Source: Idiomarina sp. (GTDB lineage: Bacteria; Pseudomonadota; Gammaproteobacteria; Enterobacterales; Alteromonadaceae). Taken from it: DNA of 64,000 bases. Below the pieces are notes generated by a model. The model did no database searches. It worked only from the letters and a program-made list of their open reading frames with translations, and was not told the DNA's origin. The number at the start of each line of letters is the position of its first letter. Within the stretch, counting starts at the first letter, position 1. The position numbers and the translations under genes were made by a program. This document shows, piece after piece, positions 8,386 through 18,125 of this stretch. The DNA is taken from NCBI GenBank assembly GCA_020831965.1, contig JAFIFP010000008.1, forward strand, positions 62,001-126,000. Reading direction: 5' to 3'.

Positions 8386-11037
8386 ATGGTTAAACGTATG
8401 TTTCGCTGGTTCATGACAGCATGTCTTGCCACAACGACTACTCTCGCACTCGCCTACGACGGCGGCGCAAATATCGATGACGTTACACTAGACTACTACC
8501 TGCCACAGAATGTGACTTATGACCCCAGTGTCCCTAAGCCTGCCGATGTATTGGGCTTTGAGGTTGGTCAATGGCACGTGCGCCCCGAGCAAATTCTTCG
8601 CTATTTAGAGGTCTTGGCGCAACATTCTGACCGTGTTCAACTCGCCCATTTTGGCTACAGCCACGAGCGTCGCCCTTATGTAATGGCCAAAGTTTCAGCG
8701 GCAAGTAATAAGGATCGTCTTGAAGAGATGCGTTTGGCGCATCTTGCCGTTTCTGATCCAACGCAAAATGTTGACGCGAAAGCGGCGCCTTTAGTTATCT
8801 CACTGGGATACAGCGTCCACGGAGACGAGTCTTCAGGCGCAAACGCGTCGTTGATTACCGCGTACTACCTCGCTGCCGCACAAGGTGAAGAAATCGACGC
8901 TTGGTTAGAGAATACGGTGATACTGATTGACCCAGTCATGAACCCAGATGGACTTGCGCGCTTTGCCCAGTGGGCCAATCAGTATCGCAGCATGACGCCC
9001 AACGCAGACCGTAACCATATCGAACACCAACAAGGTTGGATGCGCGGTCGCCAGAACCATTATTGGTTCGACTTAAACCGCGATTGGTTATTACTGCAAC
9101 ATCCGGAGTCGGTTGCTCGTATTGAAGCCTATCAACGCTGGATGCCAAATGTGCTCACTGATCACCATGAAATGGGTACCGATGCGACCTACTTCTTCCA
9201 GCCAGGTATTCCATCACGAAAGAACCCGCTCACGCCGGATGAGAACGTGAAGCTTACCGAACGCTTAGCCGAATACCATGCTGCGGCCCTCGACGAGATC
9301 CACAGCATTTATTACACCGAAGAGTCTTTTGACGACTTCTACTACGGCAAAGGTTCAAGCTACCCTGACGCACAAGGCACTATCGCGATCTTGTTCGAGC
9401 AAGCCTCAAGCCGAGGCCATGTGCAAGACTCGGTCAATGGCGTAGTGACTTTCCCCTACACCATTCGCAACCAGTTTGTGACCTCATTGTCGACCGTACG
9501 TGGCTCCCATGAGAATCGTGAATGGCTACTCGACTTCCAGCAACGGTTCTTTAAAGAGAACTTGGAACTGGCGCGCGCAGAACGCTTTGATGGTTACATG
9601 TTGAAGGAAAGTTCAGATCCTGCACGCTTACATGAGCTCCTTAACATTCTGCGTCAGCACCAGATCGACGCATACCCAGTCACCGAAAGCTTCACGGTGA
9701 ACAATCGCACCTATCGCCCAGGCGAAGCCTATTGGGTGCCATTGCGCCAGCGGAACTTCCGATTGCTGAAAGGCGCATTCACTACGCGTCAAGATTTCCC
9801 AGATAACACCTTCTACGATGTGTCTGCTTGGACCCTGCCTTATGCGTTTAACGTGGAGTTCGAACAGCTTCGCACCAATCGCCGTTTCCGGGTAAGTGAC
9901 CAAGCATGGCAAGCACCAGAAGCATTCACGCCGAACAGCTTAACCGACACCAATGTGGGTTATGTCTTCAGCTGGGAGCCCTACTTCGCTCCGCGCGTGT
10001 TGAGCCACTTATTACAGCAAGGCATTCATGCACGCCTCGCACCGGATGCTATGACTGTGCGTACGCCAGAAGGAGACCAAGCCTACAATCGTGGAGCCGT
10101 GATTGTCACTCGTGCTTATCAACAGAAACCTTGGCGTGAAGTACGAGAAACGCTGGCCCAACTTGCCGACGCGAATCGGATCCGGGTCCACACCATCACC
10201 GATGGTCTTACTCCCACGACCGGCATGGACATTGGTAGCGGCAGTATCCGCCCAATTGCCGAACCTCGCGTCATGATTGTGGTTGGCGATGGCGTGAACT
10301 TCCAAGAGTCAGGCGAAGCGTGGTACTACCTTGATCGCCACGTCAACTTACCTGTCACCATGGTGGAAACAACACGCCTCGGTCGTGTTGACTTGTCGCG
10401 CTACACGCACATCATTTTAGTCGACGGGAACTATGGCCCAATCAACGAAGCGCAGCGCACGCGCATCAACCAATGGGTGCGCAGTGGTGGCACTTTGATT
10501 GGACAAAAAGGCGGTGCACGCTGGATGGCAAACCATAACCTCCTTGCCGCCAATGTGGTCAGCCAAGATAAGTTCCGGGAGCAATTCCCAACAGAAGGCC
10601 TAAGCTATGGTGATCGCAGTGATTACTTTGGTCAGCAACGAGTAGCCGGTGCAATTTTCAATACCCAGCTGGATCTCACTCACCCACTGACTGTGGGAAT
10701 CACTCGTGAGCAGCTGCCCGTATTTAAAAACAGCACTATGGCGTTTGAACCCAATGCAGCACCTTTCGTTGATGTGGCGCGTTATACGGATGACCCGGTA
10801 CTTGCTGGCTTCACCTCTGAAGGAAACCGCAAGGTGATTGGTGGTAAGTCGGCCATGGTTGCGCATCGTTTGGGTGCGGGTCGCGTTATCGGCTTCAGCG
10901 ACAACGTGAACTTCCGAGCTTACTTCTGGGGCACGTCAAAGCTCATGAGTAACGCGATTTTCTGGTCTAACTATGCGCTTGGTACACCAGCGGATGAGGC
11001 CGAAGAAGCGGAAGCCGCACTCGACCTCGCACACTAA
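8386..11037 (+). CDS. Secreted M14-family zinc metallopeptidase
   Basis: The start at 8386 is chosen for its AAAGGA ribosome site and signal peptide (MVKRMFRWFMTACLATTTTL, cleavage after ALA). The 883-residue protein has the M14 carboxypeptidase zinc site: H145-G-D-E148, then H260 in LTDHHEMG. The likely catalytic glutamate is E338 in ILFEQASS. After the roughly 350-residue peptidase domain comes a long C-terminal part ending in a class-I-glutamine-amidotransferase-like segment (around residues 620-800). The family is common in marine proteolytic bacteria. It probably trims exported peptides, but the substrate is unknown. The 3' end overlaps comF by 4 bp. Confidence 0.88.
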   Translation: MVKRMFRWFMTACLATTTTLALAYDGGANIDDVTLDYYLPQNVTYDPSVPKPADVLGFEVGQWHVRPEQILRYLEVLAQHSDRVQLAHFGYSHERRPYVMAKVSAASNKDRLEEMRLAHLAVSDPTQNVDAKAAPLVISLGYSVHGDESSGANASLITAYYLAAAQGEEIDAWLENTVILIDPVMNPDGLARFAQWANQYRSMTPNADRNHIEHQQGWMRGRQNHYWFDLNRDWLLLQHPESVARIEAYQRWMPNVLTDHHEMGTDATYFFQPGIPSRKNPLTPDENVKLTERLAEYHAAALDEIHSIYYTEESFDDFYYGKGSSYPDAQGTIAILFEQASSRGHVQDSVNGVVTFPYTIRNQFVTSLSTVRGSHENREWLLDFQQRFFKENLELARAERFDGYMLKESSDPARLHELLNILRQHQIDAYPVTESFTVNNRTYRPGEAYWVPLRQRNFRLLKGAFTTRQDFPDNTFYDVSAWTLPYAFNVEFEQLRTNRRFRVSDQAWQAPEAFTPNSLTDTNVGYVFSWEPYFAPRVLSHLLQQGIHARLAPDAMTVRTPEGDQAYNRGAVIVTRAYQQKPWREVRETLAQLADANRIRVHTITDGLTPTTGMDIGSGSIRPIAEPRVMIVVGDGVNFQESGEAWYYLDRHVNLPVTMVETTRLGRVDLSRYTHIILVDGNYGPINEAQRTRINQWVRSGGTLIGQKGGARWMANHNLLAANVVSQDKFREQFPTEGLSYGDRSDYFGQQRVAGAIFNTQLDLTHPLTVGITREQLPVFKNSTMAFEPNAAPFVDVARYTDDPVLAGFTSEGNRKVIGGKSAMVAHRLGAGRVIGFSDNVNFRAYFWGTSKLMSNAIFWSNYALGTPADEAEEAEAALDLAH

Positions 11038-11726
11038 GCGAGTGAGGCCAGCGGAGGCGGCGTAAATGCGACTGTCCAACAGTCAATGATCCGCCTGCGC
11101 TTGCCTAGACACTGAGCGAACGCATCGACTGTTGCACCGGTGGTCAACACATCATCCACTAATGCAACACGCTGATGCGAAATCGCGTGATTACACGCAA
11201 AGGCGCCCTCGAGCGCCTTTTTTCTGTCTGCCGCATTAAGCGCGTGGATCGACGTACGCAGCCCTTGATGCCTTCCTACCGAGAGTAACGGAATACCGAG
11301 TAGCGTAGCGACTTCCTGTGCAATTAACGTCGCTTGATTGTAGCCACGCTCTCTAAGGCGAGACGCAGCCATAGGAACAGGTATCAGTACTTCCGGTAGC
11401 TGTAACTTCTCCGCTCGATACACCGCAATGACTTGTGCGGCAAGCAAGGTCGCTAAGGCTTTCGCGTAGTGAAAGTCACCATGAAACTTGAAGGCATAGA
11501 GCCAACGCGTGACCGGCGGTTGGAACCATAAAGCACTACAGGCATAACGCAGACCTTGGGGTGGTAGTTTCAAATGGCGAAACATATTTTGCGGCGAACA
11601 GCGCGGTAAATCATGCCAGCAGTCCGCACACAAACCACCGACACCATGGGCTGTCTGCTCACACAAAGGACAGCGTATTTTCAATGGAAGAAGCTTTTTG
11701 CACCCATTTCCGAACATGCGTAACAT
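11034..11726 (-). CDS. comF: ComF family phosphoribosyltransferase-like protein
   Basis: Predicted helper in DNA uptake or competence, built as a zinc finger followed by a type I phosphoribosyltransferase fold. The sequence shows RCPLCEQTAHG...GLCADCW (four-cysteine zinc site, residues about 18-38). The PRPP-loop motif VALVDDVLTTGAT lies near residue 195. The start at 11726 (MLRMFGNG) or 11717 is preferred over 11846, which lies inside divergent bioH. It is back to back with bioH, the usual gammaproteobacterial arrangement (E. coli gntX-bioH). Confidence 0.88.
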   Translation of the reverse strand: MLRMFGNGCKKLLPLKIRCPLCEQTAHGVGGLCADCWHDLPRCSPQNMFRHLKLPPQGLRYACSALWFQPPVTRWLYAFKFHGDFHYAKALATLLAAQVIAVYRAEKLQLPEVLIPVPMAASRLRERGYNQATLIAQEVATLLGIPLLSVGRHQGLRTSIHALNAADRKKALEGAFACNHAISHQRVALVDDVLTTGATVDAFAQCLGKRRRIIDCWTVAFTPPPLASLA

Positions 11727-11765
11727 ACCCTCGCAAATAACTAAGTTAAGCTGCAGGTGTCGCGG

Positions 11766-12548
11766 ATGACCAGTAAACTCGCTGATGACGTACAAGGCCA
11801 AGGTCCTAATTGGGTATTTCTGCACGGCTGGGGCATGAACCGTCAAATCTGGGAACCGATTCGCGCTCAGCTGTCGTCACATGCAAGGGTTCGAGTCGTC
11901 GATCTGCCGGGCTTTGGTGACAGCCCTTGGCAGTCTGAGTGGCATGATTTCCAGCACGCTGGTGATGCCGTACAACAGCATCTTGAAGCAGTTATGGACG
12001 AGCCCTTCTATCTATTGGGCTGGTCTATGGGCGGACTGTTCGCGACCGAGCTTGCGTTACGCATGCCTACGCAAATTAAAGGATTAGTATTACTCGCAAG
12101 TAGCCCGGCGTTCTTAGCGCGAGAAAATTGGCCCGGTATTCGGCCTGACGTTCTTAGTGCATTTCAGCAGCAACTCAAGCATGACTTCGCCGTTACTGTG
12201 CAACGCTTCTTGGCTGTGCAGGCGATGGGCAGTCCAGCGGCAAAAGCCGACGTGAAACTGATCAAACAGCTACTGGCTCAAGCGCCCATACCAAATCCAC
12301 AGGCTTTGGCAGCAGGACTCACTTGGTTAGAACAAGTCGACCAACGCGCACAACTCAAGGACCTAAACTGCCCCACCCTACGGCTCTATGGTCGCAAAGA
12401 TAGCTTGGTCCCCATTGCACAAATAGATGCGCTAACCCCTTGGCTCGGTAGTCAAACGACCACTGTAGTGTTCGAACAAAGCGCCCACACGCCTTTTCTG
12501 AATGAACCGCAGGCCTTTATTGATGCCTTGGTAAAGTTTCAGCGCTGA
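11766..12548 (+). CDS. bioH: Pimeloyl-[acyl-carrier protein] methyl ester esterase
   Basis: Alpha/beta hydrolase that removes the methyl group from pimeloyl-ACP methyl ester, ending the first stage of biotin synthesis. The 260-residue protein shows the catalytic triad: S87 in GWSMGG, D212 in [10 protein letters not shown] and H241 in QSAHTPF. The oxyanion segment FLHGWG is at residues 18-23. The ATG at 11766 is preferred over a GTG nine bases earlier by family alignment. No other biotin genes are nearby, as is usual for bioH. The end overlaps convergent mutM by 10 bp. Confidence 0.92.
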   Translation: MTSKLADDVQGQGPNWVFLHGWGMNRQIWEPIRAQLSSHARVRVVDLPGFGDSPWQSEWHDFQHAGDAVQQHLEAVMDEPFYLLGWSMGGLFATELALRMPTQIKGLVLLASSPAFLARENWPGIRPDVLSAFQQQLKHDFAVTVQRFLAVQAMGSPAAKADVKLIKQLLAQAPIPNPQALAAGLTWLEQVDQRAQLKDLNCPTLRLYGRKDSLVPIAQIDALTPWLGSQTTTVVFEQSAHTPFLNEPQAFIDALVKFQR

Positions 12549-13348
12549 CAGGAAGCGCAGAACACAGTGCTGCGCTGGCCTAAACGAATTTCCTTCAGCT
12601 CACGGGAGCATTGAGGGCAAGCTTTACCCCCTTGTCCGTACACATTGAGTTCAATCCGAAAGTAACCAGGCTGGCCATCTGCACGGGAGAAATCTTTAAG
12701 GGTGGTTCCGCCTTGTTCAATCGCGCGTGCGAGGACGGTTCGAATCGCTTGAGTCAGCACCCGGTAGCGCTGACGACTGATTCTTCCCGCCGCCCGACGC
12801 GGATCAATACCGGCCATAAACAGCGCTTCGTTTGCATAGATGTTACCAACGCCAACCACCACGTGATTGTCCATGATAAAGGTTTTTACCGGTGCGCCTT
12901 TACCGCGTGACAGATGAAAAAGATGGTCGTCGGTGAATGCCTCAGTTAATGGCTCGGGGCCGAGTTGCGCAAGCAGCTTTAGTTCTTCACCTGGAGCCTG
13001 CCAGAGCACAGCGCCGAAGCGACGTGGGTCATTGAGTCGCAGGCTATGGCCCTGAGTGGTAATGATTTCAAGGTGGTCGTGCTTAACCAAGGGACTGCCC
13101 TCGGGTAGCACCCGCAATTTTCCAGACATACCTAAGTGCAAAATAAGAGTGCCTACGTCGCTGTCGAGCAACAAATATTTTGCTCGCCGTCGCACCTGGG
13201 TAATTTGCTGACCTTCGAGTAAGCTCACGGTTTCAGGCACCGGCCAACGTAATTGCCGATGATAGACATGGACTGCGCGAATGCGCTGCTGATCAAAATA
13301 AGGAAGAATACCGAGGCGGCTTACTTCGACTTCTGGTAATTCAGGCAC
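12539..13348 (-). CDS. mutM: Formamidopyrimidine-DNA glycosylase (Fpg)
   Basis: Base-excision repair enzyme that removes 8-oxoguanine and formamidopyrimidines and nicks the strand. The 269-residue protein begins with the invariant MPELPEVE, where P2 is the catalytic nucleophile and E3 the acid. It has the helix-two-turn-helix [10 protein letters not shown] and ends with a four-cysteine zinc finger (CPQCSREL...VFCASCQR). The length fits the family. It lies 6 bp behind the small membrane-protein gene at 13355-13867, so the two are probably co-transcribed. Confidence 0.96.
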   Translation of the reverse strand: MPELPEVEVSRLGILPYFDQQRIRAVHVYHRQLRWPVPETVSLLEGQQITQVRRRAKYLLLDSDVGTLILHLGMSGKLRVLPEGSPLVKHDHLEIITTQGHSLRLNDPRRFGAVLWQAPGEELKLLAQLGPEPLTEAFTDDHLFHLSRGKGAPVKTFIMDNHVVVGVGNIYANEALFMAGIDPRRAAGRISRQRYRVLTQAIRTVLARAIEQGGTTLKDFSRADGQPGYFRIELNVYGQGGKACPQCSRELKEIRLGQRSTVFCASCQR

Positions 13349-13354
13349 AGTACA

Positions 13355-13867
13355 TCACCTTTGTGCGTCATCAGGATTCAAAATTCCAGGGCTTTGCTCG
13401 ACCACACGAAAGACTTGATCGGCACCCGGTAGCGCCACCAGTAATCCATGTCGTGAGTAGAACACCCCTATCGCTTGCGGCTCGGGGAAGTCGGCAAAAC
13501 TCACTTCCACGCTATATTCTCTGCCTTCCAATAGGCCATCATAGACTTCGAGCGTCAGCTCTTGCCAACCTTCGCGCCAGCGCGAAATAGTTGCGTCGGA
13601 TAAGGGCTCACCTGCGTCTTGCTGCCAGCGATTCCCAACCCGTACAACGCGGTAATTGCGATCAGCAAGCTCAACAAGCGTTCGGTCTACGAAGGGCTGA
13701 AACAGCTCGCCACGAGCAATACGGCCGCTATCATGGCCGATAAAGTAAAATATAAACATGATGATCAACACAACGTAGATCAGCACATTATTCCAACCGC
13801 GTTTCGTTAAGGTAAAACCTAAAACAGTACGCTTGTCGCTATTACCAGGATTCCGTTGTTTAACCAT
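13355..13867 (-). CDS. Uncharacterised single-pass membrane protein
   Basis: I do not recognise this 170-residue protein. A basic N-terminus (residues 1-25) precedes one strong membrane helix (VLIYVVLIIMFIFYFIG, about 28-45). The remaining 120 residues are soluble and probably periplasmic, with a mixed beta pattern and no cysteines or known motif. It is immediately upstream of mutM (6 bp), which suggests only co-transcription and not a shared role. Confidence 0.7.
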   Translation of the reverse strand: MVKQRNPGNSDKRTVLGFTLTKRGWNNVLIYVVLIIMFIFYFIGHDSGRIARGELFQPFVDRTLVELADRNYRVVRVGNRWQQDAGEPLSDATISRWREGWQELTLEVYDGLLEGREYSVEVSFADFPEPQAIGVFYSRHGLLVALPGADQVFRVVEQSPGILNPDDAQR

Positions 13868-13996
13868 AACTTCTAACCATCACTGTTAACCATAAATGTT
13901 AGCCCTAACTGATTGTTATCTCATCGGTTAAAATACTACTCTTCGGTCAACTTAAGGCCTATATTACGCACCCTAGATCCATACGAGGACAATGGC

Positions 13997-14641
13997 TTGA
14001 CCACTGAAACGCTCATCACAGAAGAGACCGTAGCGCGCTTAAGCGGCGCATTGGTTGAGCGTGGATACGCCATCATACCCGACTTCCTCACCGAAGCGGA
14101 AGCGCGCCTCCTCTTCACCTACGCAGACAGCCTGCCGAACGGTCAATGGTACCTTGCGGGAATCGGACGGGAGCAGCGGCACACAGTGAATACGCATGTC
14201 CGCAGTGACGAAATCCATTGGCTGACTGTCGAGCAACCGCTGGAAGCACTTTGGTTAGAGAAGATGGACCGACTGCGCGTGGCGCTGAACCGTTCGTTAT
14301 TTCTTGGCCTCTTTGATTTCGAGAGCCACCTCGCCCGCTATCAGCCGGGAAGTCGCTATCAGAAACACTTAGATGCCTTTAAGGGGCGCAGTAATCGAGT
14401 ACTCTCCACCGTATGTTACTTGAATCCGGAATGGACCGACCGAGATGGCGGAGAGCTGGTAATTTATGGCAAGCGTGGCGAAATATTAGAAACGATTCAG
14501 CCAACGCAAGGAACCTTGGTGGTCTTTCTGAGCGATACCTTTGTGCATGAAGTACGCATTGCCCATCGACTCCGCTACAGCATTACCGGCTGGTTCCGCC
14601 ACAACACCACCAATACGCACCGCATTGACCCGCCCAAATAG
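13997..14641 (+). CDS. 2-oxoglutarate/Fe(II)-dependent oxygenase, prolyl-4-hydroxylase-like
   Basis: The cupin-type iron site is visible: H124-L-D126 in YQKHLDAF and H184 in FVHEVRIA, with R193 (RLRYS) for 2-oxoglutarate. This is the HxD...H...R pattern of P4H-like dioxygenases, which hydroxylate protein side chains or small molecules. The start is taken as TTG at 13997, because GAGG lies nine bases upstream and the conserved region begins soon after. The longer reading from 13913 would add 28 residues without family support. It stands alone, divergent from the mutM operon, and the substrate is unknown. Confidence 0.82.
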   Translation: MTTETLITEETVARLSGALVERGYAIIPDFLTEAEARLLFTYADSLPNGQWYLAGIGREQRHTVNTHVRSDEIHWLTVEQPLEALWLEKMDRLRVALNRSLFLGLFDFESHLARYQPGSRYQKHLDAFKGRSNRVLSTVCYLNPEWTDRDGGELVIYGKRGEILETIQPTQGTLVVFLSDTFVHEVRIAHRLRYSITGWFRHNTTNTHRIDPPK

Positions 14642-14656
14642 ACCTGGAGTTTGTCC

Positions 14657-15025
14657 TTACTTACGTCGATGACGGAGTAATAATGCGATACCCCAGAGCA
14701 CGTAATAAACGATCACACTGATTGCGAGCAATACTAACGCGCCCATTGAGATCGCCATTTGCAAACGCACACCGAAAGCATCAAGAAGCAGAATAAGGAC
14801 GTTCAGTCCCATCGAAGCAAACAAGAATAAGCGAAGCCGTTCAGAGCGAACGCCTGCACCAGTGGCAACGCCCGAAGCCAAAAGCACAAGGAGTAGATGA
14901 TAACCATGCTGATAAATCCCTTGCCCACTCACCAAATACCACAAGAAAGGCGGCACATAGGAAAGCATCACCAATACATAGAATAGGCGAAGGCGTCGAG
15001 ACTTAAGCGTGTAATCGGTTGGCAT
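14657..15025 (-). CDS. Uncharacterised four-helix membrane protein
   Basis: A 122-residue protein with four hydrophobic segments (about residues 13-30, 42-58, 66-84 and 90-115) and basic ends (KSRRLRL at the N-terminus, LLRHRRK at the C-terminus). No family is recognised. It follows the rpmBG terminator in the same direction. It is therefore probably transcribed separately or by read-through. Confidence 0.65.
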   Translation of the reverse strand: MPTDYTLKSRRLRLFYVLVMLSYVPPFLWYLVSGQGIYQHGYHLLLVLLASGVATGAGVRSERLRLFLFASMGLNVLILLLDAFGVRLQMAISMGALVLLAISVIVYYVLWGIALLLRHRRK

Positions 15026-15045
15026 GAGGTCAGGGTATCGGGCAT

Positions 15046-15067
15046 AAAAAACCCGGCGATAGCCGGG
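15046..15067 (-). terminator. Rho-independent terminator after rpmG
   Basis: Minus-strand stem CCCGGC/GCCGGG (15052-15057 with 15062-15067), loop of four bases, followed by a run of six T on the minus strand (15051-15046). It ends the rpmB-rpmG transcript. Confidence 0.85.
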
Positions 15068-15081
15068 CTTTTAGAGAAGCG

Positions 15082-15237
15082 TTACTTGATTTTAGCTTCT
15101 TTAAACATCACATGCTTGCGAACAACTGGATCAAACTTTTTGATCTCAAATTTTTCTGGCATGTTGCGTTTGTTCTTATCTGTGGTGTAGAAAAAGCCAG
15201 TACCAGCAGAAGAGACTAGACGAATTTTATCGCGCAT
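15082..15237 (-). CDS. rpmG: 50S ribosomal protein L33
   Basis: Small protein of the large ribosomal subunit near the E site. The 51-residue translation reads [20 protein letters not shown] and continues to [10 protein letters not shown], which matches L33. The cysteine pairs of the zinc-binding L33 variant are absent, so this is the zinc-independent form. It lies 28 bp behind rpmB and before a terminator, the usual rpmBG operon. It is easily missed because of its size. Confidence 0.96.
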   Translation of the reverse strand: MRDKIRLVSSAGTGFFYTTDKNKRNMPEKFEIKKFDPVVRKHVMFKEAKIK

Positions 15238-15265
15238 CGTTTTATTCCTTTCTTTCTAGCCGGCT

Positions 15266-15502
15266 TTAAACCCGGACGCCTTTGGCACGCAAATCAGACA
15301 GAACAGCATCGATGCCCTTCTTATCAATGATCCGCATTCCCTTAGTTGAAATACGCAATTTCACCCAACGCTTCTCGCTTTCTACCCAGAAACGGTGTGA
15401 TTGCAGGTTTGGCAGGAAGCGACGGCGTGTGGCGTTGTTCGCGTGCGAGCGATTATTACCGACCACTGGCCCCTTTCCTGTTACTTGGCATACTCGTGAC
15501 AT
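15266..15502 (-). CDS. rpmB: 50S ribosomal protein L28
   Basis: Large-subunit ribosomal protein of 78 residues with the conserved start [20 protein letters not shown] and the ending LRAKGVRV. It heads the rpmB-rpmG operon behind a good sigma-70 promoter. In many gammaproteobacteria rpmBG lies directly beside radC; here radC is about 3 kb away, beyond slmA-dut-coaBC. Confidence 0.97.
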   Translation of the reverse strand: MSRVCQVTGKGPVVGNNRSHANNATRRRFLPNLQSHRFWVESEKRWVKLRISTKGMRIIDKKGIDAVLSDLRAKGVRV

Positions 15503-15574
15503 GTTCTTTACTCCGAAATTGCTTGCAGCTCGCCTGATAGCCGTGATGGCTTTGCCCTAAATTCGAGGGCGCAA

Positions 15575-15603
15575 TTTATACAAAAATATCGCTGCAAAAG
15601 CAA
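15575..15603 (-). promoter_or_regulatory. Sigma-70 promoter for rpmB-rpmG
   Basis: On the minus strand: TTGCTT (15603-15598), a 17-bp spacer and TATAAA (15580-15575), about 70 bp before the rpmB start codon. The spacing is ideal and both elements are near consensus. Confidence 0.65.
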
Positions 15604-15626
15604 GCGATTTCTGAAAAATGCTGAAA

Positions 15627-16220
15627 TTACGCGCGTAATAACTGCCCTTCAATTAGCGTCCATTGTACATCAAATTGCGCCGTAGGTTTAGCCTTAAAGC
15701 TCGATCGCACAAACTGAGACAGCTTTCCTTCCGCATAAGCCATCACCACATTCGCCAAAACCCCTTCGTCTGTGACGAACTCGGCACCTTCACGAATGCG
15801 GCGCTCGCGGAGAATCTGCTTCATCTGTGCTTCCAGTTTATCGAACAGCATCACAATGCGAGCGCGAAGCCGCTCATGTTCACCCGTTAGCGCATCACCG
15901 GTCAGTACGCGAGTCATACCCGGACTTTGCTCAGCGAAACGGAACAAAATTAAAATCATTTCACGCACCCGAGCCATGGTGCCTTTTTCCTGCTCCATCA
16001 TCCGGTTCATGCTGCCCAACAAAATATCTTCAATGAAGTTAATCAATTCATCGAACATCCGTGCTTTAGAAGGAAAATGGCGATATAACGCGGCTTCCGA
16101 AACACCGACTTCTTTTGCCAGCCGCGCGGTCGTAATTGACTGCCCCGCATGAGCCTCAAGCATATGTGCCAAGGTGCCAAGAATTTCTTCGCGGCGATTT
16201 TTCTTAGGTGCTGTTGTCAT
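15627..16220 (-). CDS. slmA: Nucleoid occlusion factor SlmA (TetR fold)
   Basis: DNA-binding FtsZ antagonist that prevents septum formation over the nucleoid. The 197-residue protein has a TetR-type helix-turn-helix ([23 protein letters not shown], about residues 32-55). The long helical C-terminal domain matches SlmA closely ([13 protein letters not shown]). It lies 14 bp downstream of dut in the conserved coaBC-dut-slmA order, which distinguishes it from ordinary TetR repressors. Confidence 0.95.
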   Translation of the reverse strand: MTTAPKKNRREEILGTLAHMLEAHAGQSITTARLAKEVGVSEAALYRHFPSKARMFDELINFIEDILLGSMNRMMEQEKGTMARVREMILILFRFAEQSPGMTRVLTGDALTGEHERLRARIVMLFDKLEAQMKQILRERRIREGAEFVTDEGVLANVVMAYAEGKLSQFVRSSFKAKPTAQFDVQWTLIEGQLLRA

Positions 16221-16234
16221 CTCTGATCTCGTGA

Positions 16235-16717
16235 TTAATGGCGTCCTGAGTGACCAAAACCACCCTCGCCCCGTTCGCTGTCTGAAAAGTCACTTACAAT
16301 ATTAAAATCAACCTGCACGACTGGCAGGATCACCATCTGCGCCAAGCGCTCGCCTGGCTCAACAGTAAAGCTGGTGTTACCCCGGTTCCACACCGACACC
16401 ATCAGTTCACCCTGGTAGTCGGAGTCAATCAGACCGACCAAGTTTCCTAATACAATTCCATGCTTATGACCTAAGCCAGAGCGTGGCAAGATGGTTGCTG
16501 CCAAACCAGGGTCGGCAATATGAATGGCGATACCTGTTCCAATCAACTTGGTTTGCCCTGGCTCAAGAATGATCGCTTCATCAAGACATGCGCGGAGATC
16601 TAGCCCTGCGCTCCCCTCCGTTGCATAAGCGGGTAAGGGAAAATCCTTACCCACCCGAGGGTCAAGAATCTTCAGGTCAATGCTCTTATTCATAGGTTTG
16701 TTGCTCTGCTTAGTCAT
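16235..16717 (-). CDS. dut: Deoxyuridine 5'-triphosphate nucleotidohydrolase (dUTPase)
   Basis: Trimeric enzyme that hydrolyses dUTP to dUMP, keeping uracil out of DNA and feeding thymidylate synthesis. All five family motifs are present: [39 protein letters not shown] and the glycine-rich tail [10 protein letters not shown]. The reading from 16717 overlaps coaBC by 8 bp. The conserved part begins at a second Met ([10 protein letters not shown], position 16693), which may be the true start and would give 152 residues like E. coli. Confidence 0.96.
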   Translation of the reverse strand: MTKQSNKPMNKSIDLKILDPRVGKDFPLPAYATEGSAGLDLRACLDEAIILEPGQTKLIGTGIAIHIADPGLAATILPRSGLGHKHGIVLGNLVGLIDSDYQGELMVSVWNRGNTSFTVEPGERLAQMVILPVVQVDFNIVSDFSDSERGEGGFGHSGRH

Positions 16718-17984
16718 GTGCTGTTTCGCTAGTTGTCTGTTCGCTAATTAATTGAATAATGTCGTGGGCGAGTTGTTGCTTAGCACGCGCGCTAAATGTT
16801 CGCTTGTCGGTGCGTGGCTCGGAATTCGTGATTGCCCGCCAAATCACTGTGGCTGCATTCTTGTTGCTGTTGAAGCCGATATCAGACTGACTCACGTCAT
16901 TGGCCACAATCATCTGAATCCCTTTGCGTTCCAGCTTGCCCTTAGCATAGGCTTCCACATCATGGGTTTCTGCGGCAAAACCGACGGTATAAGGAGCATT
17001 CGGCTGCTCCGCAACCCATGCCAAAATGTCTGGATTACGCACGAGCGTCATGACCATTTCGTCCTGACCAGCCTGTTTCTTGAGTTTTTCTTGGCTCAAT
17101 TCTTTCGCACGGAAGTCTGCAACAGCTGCACAACCAATAAAAATGTCCTGGCCCGATAAATGCGCTTTAACGGCCGCATGCATCTCTAATGCACTTTCCA
17201 CGTCGACTCGTTGCACCTCCGCCGGTGTAGGCAAATTACACGGCCCAGCAACAAGCGTTACTTCAGCGCCAGCACTCGCGGCCGCCGCAGCCAACGCGAA
17301 ACCCATTTTTCCAGAGCTGTGATTTGAAACGTAGCGCACCGGATCTAATGCCTCACGCGTAGGGCCAGCGGTAATCAATACTTTGCGACCATTCAGTGCG
17401 CCGGCAGCAGCAGAATGCCCCATAAGGTTCACTGAGCCCGCGAAGAAGGATTCAATTTCAGCAATTATTTCTGCCGGTTCGAGCATGCGCCCAGCACCCA
17501 CCTCGCCACAAGCTTGAGAGCCCTCAGCAGGGCCCCAAATAAGACGACCGTCCTGCTTCAATAAATCGAGATTGCGCTGCACGGGTGGCGCAGCCCACAT
17601 TAACCGGTTCATCGCTGGCACCACGGCGATAGGTGCATCGGTGGCTAAACAAAGCGTGCTGAAGAGGTCGTCGGCAAAACCATTGGCAAGACGTGCCATC
17701 GCGCTCGCACTGGCTGGAGCGACAACCACTAGGTCGGCCCACCGTGCCAATTCAATATGCCCCATGGCTGCTTCTGCCGCCGGGTCGAGCAAATCGTCAT
17801 GAACGGGGTGTCCCGACACAGCCTGCAAAGTCAGCGGTGTAATGAACGCCTTGGCACCCGCAGTCATCACCACACGCACATTCACCTGCTGGTCACGCAA
17901 ACGGCGCACCAGTTCAGGAGTTTTATACGCAGCGATGCCGCCGGTCACAATCAGCAATAGATTACGATTTGAAAGGCCTGACAT
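16710..17984 (-). CDS. coaBC: Phosphopantothenoylcysteine synthetase/decarboxylase
   Basis: Bifunctional coenzyme A enzyme. The N-terminal CoaC half (about 1-190) is a flavoprotein decarboxylase with the PAMNRLMW segment and [10 protein letters not shown]. The C-terminal CoaB half (about 205-424) joins cysteine to phosphopantothenate, starting [28 protein letters not shown]. Residues VGFAAET and IVANDVS fit the ligase. At 424 residues it is of normal length. It is the first gene of coaBC-dut-slmA and is divergent from radC. Confidence 0.96.
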   Translation of the reverse strand: MSGLSNRNLLLIVTGGIAAYKTPELVRRLRDQQVNVRVVMTAGAKAFITPLTLQAVSGHPVHDDLLDPAAEAAMGHIELARWADLVVVAPASASAMARLANGFADDLFSTLCLATDAPIAVVPAMNRLMWAAPPVQRNLDLLKQDGRLIWGPAEGSQACGEVGAGRMLEPAEIIAEIESFFAGSVNLMGHSAAAGALNGRKVLITAGPTREALDPVRYVSNHSSGKMGFALAAAAASAGAEVTLVAGPCNLPTPAEVQRVDVESALEMHAAVKAHLSGQDIFIGCAAVADFRAKELSQEKLKKQAGQDEMVMTLVRNPDILAWVAEQPNAPYTVGFAAETHDVEAYAKGKLERKGIQMIVANDVSQSDIGFNSNKNAATVIWRAITNSEPRTDKRTFSARAKQQLAHDIIQLISEQTTSETAHD

Positions 17985-18125
17985 AGTTGTTCTCTACTCG
18001 GAGAGTCTTTACCTTAGATTAACATGGACAACGGTGGCTTGGCGACAATCAGGATGGGTTGCGCCTTCACCCCTACAAATTTGCCCGCACTGGCCCAAAC
18101 TGGCTCACAGCCCAAGGATGCATGG

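Noticed and set aside
13913-13996. Upstream extension of the 2OG-Fe oxygenase
   Set aside because: It has no ribosome site and no family support; TTG at 13997 has GAGG at good spacing.
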